In this document: positions 7,658 to 12,889 of the stretch, piece after piece | How positions within the stretch are numbered: the first letter of the stretch is position 1 | Layout: every line of letters begins with the position of its first letter | From: Planctomycetota bacterium | GTDB lineage: Bacteria; Planctomycetota; PUPC01; JACPCR01 | Assembly: GCA_030740295.1 (NCBI GenBank) | Contig: JASLXP010000050.1 | Location: 1 to 12,889 of the forward strand | Reading direction: 5' to 3' | Length of the DNA: 12,889 nt | Notes under the pieces: model-generated | What the model was told of the DNA's origin: nothing | Seen by the model: only the letters and a program-made list of their open reading frames with translations | Database searches by the model: none | Translations under genes and position numbers: made by a program

Positions 7658-8962
7658 ATGTTTCGAACGCATACCCCCATACACGTTGTTGCTCTTCTGC
7701 CGCTGCTGATGCTCAGCACCGGTTTTGCTGAAGAGCTGCCTGCAAAAGGCATGAGCCCACTGCCATATGGCCGTCAGGAATTGGGCAAGGAGACCACCGT
7801 CAAACAGTCGCTGGCGGACCCCGCCTTCAAGCTGCGCAAGTTGAACAAAAATCATTATATCTACTTCAAGCAGCTCCCCCCGACCGCACAGCAGGTCGCG
7901 GCAATGAAGGAGCTCAAGGCCCCCGAGTGGACCGTTCCGATCATCGCGATGGAGATGAAGCGCATCCCCGCCGGTGAGTTTGTCATGGGCTCGCCCACCG
8001 ACGAACGCTATCGCCGCAAGGATGAAGTGCAGCACACAGTGAAGATCTCCAAGCCGTTCTACATGGGCACCTGCGAACTGACGCAACGTCAGTTCTATTA
8101 TCTCACGATTCCCGATTACGATTTCCGATCATGGATGTTCTCTGATGGCCCTGTGCATGTGGGCTCAGCCATGCGGCACCGCAACAGCAAGCGATGGGGC
8201 GACCATCTAAACGAAGAGCTGGAGTTCCTGAAGGACAATCCGATGGAGTGCTTCTCGTGGCGGACGGCAGTGAAATACTGTGAGCGTCTGACCGAGTTTG
8301 AACGCAGGGCCGGACGACTGCCCAATGGGTATGCGTATCGTTTGCCGACCGAGGCCGAGTGGGAATATGCCTGCCGCGCCGGAACCACGAGCTACTTCAA
8401 TACCGACGCAAACCTCGAAGAACTGATCGCCAAGAACACCAAGGTTCAGTCCGGCCACGCGTTCGTTTCGCAGCTGCCTGACCTGGGTAAATTCGCGTTC
8501 AACGGCGGATGGCCCGGTTCGACCACCATTGCACGCCAGCCCAACCGATTCGGCCTGCAGGACATGCACGGCAATGTGTACGAGTACACGCTGGACACCT
8601 ACGCGCCCTACCCCACCGACGGGAAGCCGCAGGTCGATCCGGTGAACTGGGAGAACGAGGCGAATCAGGACGTTTTTGTCAACGAGAAGGTGATTCGCGG
8701 CGGGAGTTGCATGCTCCATCTACCCAGGCCGAAACCGGACGAGAAAATCGAAGAGCTGACCGACCAGCATTACCACTATGAGAACATGCGCAGTGCCGCA
8801 CGAAACAGCATCCCGTATGACTTCGATTACAACACCATCACGGGCATGCGAATCGTGCTGGCCCCGAAGATCGACATCCCGATTCCGACCGAACCGACGT
8901 ACCACACGCTGGCCACCCGGAAGAAAGAAGTCCAGCAGCAGAGAGCCAAGAAGCAGGAATAG
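7658..8962 (+). CDS. Secreted SUMF1/FGE-fold protein, probably not a true formylglycine enzyme
   Basis: The 434-residue protein has a signal peptide (residues 1-24, cleavage near GFA). Its SUMF1/FGE-sulfatase domain spans ~97-402, with the hallmark blocks MKRIPAGEFVMGSP (100-113), YRLPTEAEWEYACRAGTTS (227-245), FGLQDMHGNVYEYTLD (298-313), VIRGGSCMLH (345-354), RSAARN (378-383) and GMRIVLAP (396-403). Family members oxidise a sulfatase Cys to formylglycine, hydroxylate ergothioneine precursors, or serve as non-catalytic binding folds. Genuine FGEs carry paired cysteines just after RGGS. Here only Cys351 is present and the second Cys is missing, while the usual GNVWEW and GFR are GNVYEY and GMR. 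No sulfatase gene is seen in the window. A structural or ligand-binding role is therefore more likely than FGE activity. AAAGGA at 7646-7651 sets the start. The gap from the previous gene is 64 nt. The C-terminal ~30 residues are a charged tail. Confidence 0.88.
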   Translation: MFRTHTPIHVVALLPLLMLSTGFAEELPAKGMSPLPYGRQELGKETTVKQSLADPAFKLRKLNKNHYIYFKQLPPTAQQVAAMKELKAPEWTVPIIAMEMKRIPAGEFVMGSPTDERYRRKDEVQHTVKISKPFYMGTCELTQRQFYYLTIPDYDFRSWMFSDGPVHVGSAMRHRNSKRWGDHLNEELEFLKDNPMECFSWRTAVKYCERLTEFERRAGRLPNGYAYRLPTEAEWEYACRAGTTSYFNTDANLEELIAKNTKVQSGHAFVSQLPDLGKFAFNGGWPGSTTIARQPNRFGLQDMHGNVYEYTLDTYAPYPTDGKPQVDPVNWENEANQDVFVNEKVIRGGSCMLHLPRPKPDEKIEELTDQHYHYENMRSAARNSIPYDFDYNTITGMRIVLAPKIDIPIPTEPTYHTLATRKKEVQQQRAKKQE

Positions 8963-8994
8963 TCTCGCACACCACACGTATTGAAAGGTTCACC

Positions 8995-10803
8995 ATGCCA
9001 CGTCTGACATTCACTGCCGCCTTCCTGTTGCTGCTCCTTGCTGCGCCTCTGGTCCTTGCTGCGCCTAAGGACCACCATTACGATATCGTCAAAGCAGGAA
9101 AGTTGACCCAATACGCGCGATTCGTCGGCTCGTTCCATCCGCAACGGGATCAGAAAGACGATGGCACGTTCACCTTCGGCAATCTATACAACTTCCTCTA
9201 TGCCGGGGCGGGATTCACCAGTACCGACGCGCGGATTCACGTCAGACTGTCGCTCGGCAGCTCCAACACTCCCGTGCCGGGTCAAAACTATGGCGCGATT
9301 CTTATGATTAGCGGCATGAATGTCAGTTTGTCGCAAGAGGCCGACGGTCGCTTCCTTGTCAGCTACGGGATGAAGGACTTCAACGGTAAGGGCAGGATAT
9401 CGACACACGCCGGCCCGCCGTTGCCCATCATTCCCGAGGGAACGCCTTTCGAGATGGACGTGATTCTCAAAGACGGCGGCATGATGCTGAAGGTCAACGG
9501 GAAAGAGGCGTGCTACCTTCCCAAGTGCCCACAGATTATCAATACCCAGCCCAAAGAGACGACAGCCAGCCAGCAACTGGACCTGATCGTGGCGCTCCGT
9601 CCATGGCGGGAAGAAGAGATGAAGGTATACGACTTCTACGTCGAGACGAAGGGCAAGCTCGTGGCACTGCCCGGGATTCAGGAAGTGTTCCGAGGCGTCC
9701 GGAGCTTCCGTAGGGAGGACCTTAAGCCGGGAACCACGAACTTGTATCGCATCCCCGCACTGTTGGTGACGAAGAAGGGAACGCTGCTGGCGTTCGCCGA
9801 AGCACGACGCGACACCGCAGCCGACCACGGCAATATCGACACGGTCGTGCGGCGCAGTGAAGACAATGGCAAGACCTGGGGGCCGGAACTCATCGTCGCC
9901 GACGATGGCGACAACACGATGGGCAATCCCTGTCCGGTGGTGGATCAGGACACGGGGCGGATCTGGCTGCACCTTTCCTGGAACGGACACAAGCCGCCCG
10001 AGGGGGGATACAAGCCCGGGTTCGGTAAAGATTCGCGAAGAGCCTTCGTGACCTACAGCGACGATGACGGTAAGACCTGGGCCCCGGTCAAAGAGATCAC
10101 CAAGGACGTGAAGAAAGAGAATTTTTCGTGGTACGCTACCGGCCCGGCCGCGGGAATTCAGCTGACGCGTGGGAAGTACAAGGGCCGGCTGATAATCCCC
10201 GCCACGCACGATGCCCACGCGCCTAAAACCGGAAGAATGCAGCACGGGTACATCGTGTATAGCGATGATCACGGCAAGACGTGGCAGGCAGGCGGACCCA
10301 CGAGGGGAGGATTCAATGAAACGACTGCGGTGGAATTGGAAAACGGAGACGTGATGTTGAACTGCCGGCTTCATGGGCCCGCGACGAGTAGCGAGAATCA
10401 TCGCGGCGTGTCGATTTCGCGCGATGGTGGCAAGACGTTCTACCGTCAATATTTTGACAAGACGCTGATCGAGCCGCGATGCCAGGGCGCGCTGACTCGC
10501 GTGCGATGGGCCAAAGACGGCAAGCCGGGGGTGATCGCATTTAGCAACCCCGCATACCCTTGGCGGACGCATGTGATGGTGCGCTACAGTTACGATGATG
10601 GAAAAAGCTGGCCCGCCGGACGCATGATCTATCCGCACACCAGCGCTTACAGCGCCGTCACTACACTCCCCGACGGACGGGTGGCTGTGATGGTCGAAAA
10701 GGATTGGTGGGGATCATTGGGTATGGCCATCTTGCCCGCCCCTCCAGTCGACGCGCCGCAAGTGTATATTTCTTCAACAATAAGAAAGGCAGGGGCACAA
10801 TGA
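8995..10803 (+). CDS. Exported exo-alpha-sialidase (GH33-type neuraminidase)
   Basis: The protein is predicted to release terminal sialic acids from glycoconjugates outside the cytoplasm. It has 602 residues. The signal peptide covers residues 1-22 (LLLLLAAPLVLA). An N-terminal beta-sandwich, ~30-220, looks like a concanavalin/lectin-type domain. The six-bladed catalytic propeller spans ~230-590. The RIP motif is YRIP at 251-254, and five Asp boxes are visible: SEDNGKTW (288-295), SDDDGKTW (355-362), SDDHGKTW (423-430), SRDGGKTF (475-482) and SYDDGKSW (532-539). Catalytic residues can be placed: Arg252, Arg458 (MLNCR) and Arg524 (PWRTH) as the carboxylate-binding triad, Asp277 (AADHG) as acid/base, Tyr552 (SAYSA) as nucleophile and Glu442 (NETTAVEL) as its partner. 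This complete set argues for an active enzyme. GAAAGG at 8983-8988 sets the start. The gap from the SUMF1-like gene is 32 nt, and the stop overlaps the next start. Confidence 0.94.
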   Translation: MPRLTFTAAFLLLLLAAPLVLAAPKDHHYDIVKAGKLTQYARFVGSFHPQRDQKDDGTFTFGNLYNFLYAGAGFTSTDARIHVRLSLGSSNTPVPGQNYGAILMISGMNVSLSQEADGRFLVSYGMKDFNGKGRISTHAGPPLPIIPEGTPFEMDVILKDGGMMLKVNGKEACYLPKCPQIINTQPKETTASQQLDLIVALRPWREEEMKVYDFYVETKGKLVALPGIQEVFRGVRSFRREDLKPGTTNLYRIPALLVTKKGTLLAFAEARRDTAADHGNIDTVVRRSEDNGKTWGPELIVADDGDNTMGNPCPVVDQDTGRIWLHLSWNGHKPPEGGYKPGFGKDSRRAFVTYSDDDGKTWAPVKEITKDVKKENFSWYATGPAAGIQLTRGKYKGRLIIPATHDAHAPKTGRMQHGYIVYSDDHGKTWQAGGPTRGGFNETTAVELENGDVMLNCRLHGPATSSENHRGVSISRDGGKTFYRQYFDKTLIEPRCQGALTRVRWAKDGKPGVIAFSNPAYPWRTHVMVRYSYDDGKSWPAGRMIYPHTSAYSAVTTLPDGRVAVMVEKDWWGSLGMAILPAPPVDAPQVYISSTIRKAGAQ

Positions 10804-11585
10804 TACGGGTACAATTGGCATGTTTCGCGGCAGTCACTGCTACTGTGACGCTTCTGCACGCCGGGCCGGCCGAAGCGCCCTCGACGCCAACACACCATGC
10901 CGTCACAGCGGCACCCAGGATTGACGGGTGGTGGTTCGCTCTACAGGCCGAAAAGATCGACCTGATGAAGAAGGGCGAGATCGATCTGCTGATGGTGGGC
11001 GATTCGATCACGCACAATTTTTCAAACGAAAAGGTGGGGCTGCGGGTGTGGGAGAAGAACTTCGTTCCGCTCAAGGCCATCAATCTCGGGGCTGGCGGGG
11101 ATCGGACGCAGCACGTCTTGTGGCGTCTGAACCATCTGCCTGTCATGGAGAAGGCGCCCAAAGGCGCGGTGGTCCTGATTGGCACCAATAACATGGGCTG
11201 GGGTACCGACACACCGCAGCAGACCGGCGATGGCATCAAGGCGATTGTCATGAAGCTTAAGGAACTCTATCCCAACATGGAGGTTCTTGTTCTCGGCGTG
11301 CTGCCCCGAAGGCGCAAGCTTGATCACCCACACCGCAAGCGGATCATCGAACTCAATTCCATCCTGCCGGACCTGCTCAAAGACATCAAGGGCGTGAAGT
11401 TCCTGGACATTGGCCCCGCGTTTCTCGATGAGACCGGCTTCCTGTCGCCGGAGATGATGCCCGACGGCACGCATCCCAGCGAGAAGGGCCACGAGATCTT
11501 GACTGAAGCCATCATGCCTGAGGTAAAGAGAATGCTTGGTGCAGATGTAAAGGCGGCTGAGGGCAATGATGACGTCAAGGAGTGA
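10800..11585 (+). CDS. Secreted SGNH/GDSL hydrolase, candidate sialate O-acetylesterase
   Basis: The ATG at 10800 overlaps the sialidase stop as ATGA, giving translational coupling. AAAGG (10785-10789) and AGGGG (10791-10795) lie upstream. The open frame extends back to 10704, but that part lies inside the sialidase gene. From 10800 the 261-residue product starts with a signal peptide (MIRVQLACFAAVTATVTLLHAG). SGNH blocks are complete: GDSI with Ser69, GAGGD (97-101), GTNN with Asn130, and PDGTHPSEKGH with Asp222 and His225. The fold is the PAF-acetylhydrolase-like type of single-domain esterase. Coupling to a sialidase makes removal of O-acetyl groups from sialic acid or neighbouring sugars the best guess; this is inference from context, and other acetyl-sugar esterase roles fit too. 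The last residues, DDVKE, run into the SHD1-like remnant in the next frame (see findings). Confidence 0.9.
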   Translation: MIRVQLACFAAVTATVTLLHAGPAEAPSTPTHHAVTAAPRIDGWWFALQAEKIDLMKKGEIDLLMVGDSITHNFSNEKVGLRVWEKNFVPLKAINLGAGGDRTQHVLWRLNHLPVMEKAPKGAVVLIGTNNMGWGTDTPQQTGDGIKAIVMKLKELYPNMEVLVLGVLPRRRKLDHPHRKRIIELNSILPDLLKDIKGVKFLDIGPAFLDETGFLSPEMMPDGTHPSEKGHEILTEAIMPEVKRMLGADVKAAEGNDDVKE

Positions 11586-11836
11586 TCGAGCTCTACAAGG
11601 TCAAACAGGCCGGCAAGGGCGATCCGCTGGCCTACCAAAGACGCGAGGTGGAGTGGTGGCCGCGCAAGGGCGTTGACATCATTGCGGTTAAGAAAGGGAT
11701 GCCGCTTCGCACATGGACGTTGCGTACCGTGCATCAGCACGCCGTCGATATCGATATTGCCGTGCAGGCAGAGCCTGTCGCCCCAGCGCTCCTTAATGGC
11801 ACAAAGAAGACAGTTAGATGCGCAATGGAGGAATAG
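11582..11836 (+). pseudogene. Fragment of the SHD1-like domain family
   Basis: The frame opens just after the TGA at 11570-11572, and its GTG at 11582 overlaps the SGNH stop as GTGA. The translation contains YQRREVEWWPRKGVDII and PLRTWTLR, which align with YQLRVVKWWPKKGVDII and PRTWTIR of the gene at 12325 and with YNLRVVKFANRKGVDYV and PLREWTF of the metallopeptidase. Similarity stops near 11723. The remaining ~37 codons do not match the family and cross an antisense uroporphyrinogen-decarboxylase-like scrap. There is no signal peptide and the rest of the domain (KAHL.GFRGIG, LR..DGR) is absent. A decayed duplicate is the simplest reading; a coupled 84-residue peptide cannot be excluded. Confidence 0.65.
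11725..11800 (-). pseudogene. Antisense scrap resembling uroporphyrinogen decarboxylase (URO-D) family
   Basis: The minus strand encodes IKERWGDRLCLHGNIDID followed by GVLMHGT. From memory this resembles the '(k)GdrlclhGniDi..vL..GTpeev' block in the C-terminal half of URO-D-type methyltransferase/decarboxylase proteins, which are common in planctomycete-like genomes. Only ~25 residues match. Upstream in the frame the protein is unrelated, and downstream it becomes the complement of the SHD1-like fragment. It is a broken remnant joined at ~11724. Confidence 0.4.
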
Positions 11837-11873
11837 CTTTTGACAGAGCCGATAATCAGCAAGGGAGGCATAG

Positions 11874-11906
11874 ATGGAACCGACTAGGCTGGGTGTTATT
11901 GGGTAG
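11874..11906 (+). pseudogene. Aborted gene start with ribosome binding site (MEPTRLGVIG*)
   Basis: GGGAGG at 11863-11868 lies 5 nt before the ATG at 11874. The frame reads MEPTRLGVIG and stops at TAG 11904-11906. 'RLGVIG' after a short polar leader is how many Gfo/Idh/MocA-type oxidoreductases begin (first strand of the Rossmann fold, before the GxG turn). Nothing resembling the rest of such a protein follows. It is probably the leftover 5' end of a deleted gene, but ten residues are too few for a firm call. Confidence 0.3.
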
Positions 11907-11990
11907 CAGGAATGAATACAACACCATCCAATCACGAAAAGCCAACCTGACTCCATTTAGGAACAATCAATAGGCACTCTAACGCTTTCC

Positions 11991-12183
11991 TCCCCGGGAA
12001 AAGGCCTTTGACTATTAAAAGGCCAGCATGACTTGCCCTGCTCTCTGAGGCGGGTTCTGGTGCTTCCTGGCATCACCATTGGGCACTCTTCATTGAAGAT
12101 AAAACGCCCCCTTAATCTGCACATAATGACATCTTACGTCCAGGCTCCAGTCTGGTAGAATTTAGTCGAATTCACCTCCAGTG
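11991..12183 (+). repeat. Leader repeat, copy 2 (uninterrupted)
   Basis: This copy matches 3475-3500 plus 3633-3795 at roughly 85 percent by eye, from GGAAAAGGCCTTTGACTATT to TTCACCTCCAGTG, and lacks the 132-bp insertion of copy 1. It ends 141 nt before the start of the paralogous gene at 12325. Within it TAGAAT (12156-12161), preceded by TGG, looks like an extended -10 box. The only -35-like hexamer (ATGACA, 12126-12131) is 24 nt away, so no promoter is called. Confidence 0.8.
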
Positions 12184-12324
12184 AACCAGTCCGGCAGCAG
12201 CCATACTCGCCGAGCAGATGCTCGAGGCAGAGATGAACGACGGGCTAACCGTGTCGTGCGGAAGTACATTTGATGGCTGCGAGAATTTGGGTTCGCGTAT
12301 ATTCCTATTTCCGAAAGGATAAGC

Positions 12325-12889
12325 ATGAGTTGTCGACGGTTGATCTTGATGGCGACCCTTGTGGGACTGGTTGTCCCTGGCGCAATCGTGGGCGAATCGA
12401 AGATCGACAAGAAGCTCGCCAGGAAGGCGCCACTCTTCGAGCGGATCAAGTTGCGAGGCGCACTGCGGGACGACGTCTCGCGTGATGTGATCGAACAGAA
12501 GCCCGGCGCAGGCTATCAGCTCCGCGTCGTGAAGTGGTGGCCCAAGAAAGGCGTCGATATTATCGAGGAACCCAAGGGCGAACCCCGCACGTGGACGATC
12601 CGTCCCGAAAGTATGACCGTGGAGGATAGAAAGACGGCCAAATGGTGGCCGCGCGCGCTGCGCGGGAAGACCGAATTCAAAGCGCATCTGTTGGGGTTCC
12701 GGGGTATTGGAGCGGCTCAAAATCCATGGAATAAGGAGGATGTGACCAAACCGTTCACGCCGGCGGTAGTACTGCGTCTGCCCGATGGTCGCAAACGATG
12801 CTTCGTTCGAGGTAGTTTTTCTGATGAAGACGAAAAATACATTGTCGATCTGTACGAAAAACAGATGAAGGTTCTACGCGACAATACCT
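12325..12889 (+). CDS. Exported SHD1-like-domain protein, 3' truncated by the window edge
   Basis: ATG at 12325 follows AAAGGA (12314-12319) by 5 nt, and the frame stays open to the end of the window (188 codons). Residues 1-23 form a signal peptide (MSCRRLILMATLVGLVVPGA). Residues ~60-180 are paralogous to residues ~97-210 of the metallopeptidase: YQLRVVKWWPKKGVDII (64-80), PRTWTIR (87-93), KAHLLGFRGIG (119-129), VLRLPDGR (149-156) and SDEDEKYIVDLY (166-177). The layout (Trp-Thr strand, KA.L.G, L..DGR, acidic S..D..Y end) recalls the SHD1 (SLA1 homology 1) domains of planctomycete proteins. The missing C-terminus may or may not carry a second HEXXH peptidase core. The same repeat lies upstream of both genes. 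Confidence 0.88.
   Translation, partial: MSCRRLILMATLVGLVVPGAIVGESKIDKKLARKAPLFERIKLRGALRDDVSRDVIEQKPGAGYQLRVVKWWPKKGVDIIEEPKGEPRTWTIRPESMTVEDRKTAKWWPRALRGKTEFKAHLLGFRGIGAAQNPWNKEDVTKPFTPAVVLRLPDGRKRCFVRGSFSDEDEKYIVDLYEKQMKVLRDNT

Larger units (their letters stand above)
11837..12324. other. Intergenic region of remnants and the second leader repeat
   Basis: No intact gene lies here. The first part holds the aborted start at 11874 and a small GGTGTT/AACACC inverted pair (11892-11927) without a T-run. The second leader repeat fills 11991-12183. Between it and the gene at 12325 a 34-codon frame (12218-12322, MLEAEMNDGLTVSCGSTFDG onward) ends 2 nt before the next ATG. It has no clear ribosome binding site and is unlike anything I know. 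Confidence 0.4.

Noticed and set aside
9184..10638. 484-codon minus-strand frame opposite the sialidase
   Set aside because: The + strand carries five Asp boxes and the full catalytic set. The minus frame shows no domain and has shadow composition.
10704..10799. Upstream extension of the SGNH gene to ATG 10704
   Set aside because: This part lies inside the sialidase coding region. ATG 10800 has a signal peptide directly after it, a Shine-Dalgarno sequence and the typical ATGA overlap.
12298..12303. TATATT as a -10 box for the gene at 12325
   Set aside because: No -35 hexamer lies at 16-18 nt, and the implied start would fall on the ribosome binding site.
12218..12322. 34-codon frame ending 2 nt before the gene at 12325
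   Set aside because: There is no clear ribosome binding site and no recognisable similarity. It could be a remnant or chance, so it is mentioned only in the intergenic entry.

Overview
The window looks like an accessory locus of a bacterium from the Planctomycetota / Kiritimatiellota / Verrucomicrobiota neighbourhood. This rests on gene content, not on a marker gene: a row of secreted proteins comprising a HEWGH metallopeptidase with beta-helix and LamG-like parts, a SUMF1/FGE-fold protein, an exo-sialidase and an SGNH esterase, plus small SHD1-like domains. All convincing genes are on the + strand and the DNA is moderately GC-rich. No rRNA, tRNA, CRISPR array or complete transposase gene was seen.

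Layout. 1-1301: the 3' part of an unrecognised, highly charged coiled-coil protein. 1380-2927: a cytoplasmic-looking five-bladed beta-propeller protein of the GH43/GH32 type. 2932-2988: an integron attC-like hairpin, followed at once by a small two-helix membrane protein gene (3000-3269). 3270-3816: no convincing gene, but an 8-bp inverted repeat, a hairpin-bearing 132-bp insertion and the first copy of a roughly 190-bp repeat. 3817-11585: a tight four-gene cluster of exported proteins (metallopeptidase, SUMF1-like, sialidase, SGNH hydrolase) with gaps of 64 and 32 nt and then an ATGA overlap. 11582-11990: gene remnants (an SHD1-like domain fragment, an antisense uroporphyrinogen-decarboxylase-like scrap and an aborted start with its own ribosome binding site). 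11991-12183: the second copy of the repeat. 12325-end: the 5' part of a second exported protein whose N-terminal domain is paralogous to that of the 3817 gene.

How the parts may work together (inference). The sialidase has its full catalytic set, and the translationally coupled SGNH enzyme is a natural candidate for removing O-acetyl groups that block sialidases. The HEXXH...E metallopeptidase could cut the protein backbone of the same sialylated glycoprotein, and the LamG-like and beta-helix parts could serve binding or surface display. The cluster therefore reads as a secreted sialoglycoprotein/mucin-type degradation module. The same SHD1-like domain occurs intact in two genes and as a fragment at the end of the cluster. 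The same repeat lies upstream of both intact copies, so the region seems to have grown by segmental duplication followed by decay.
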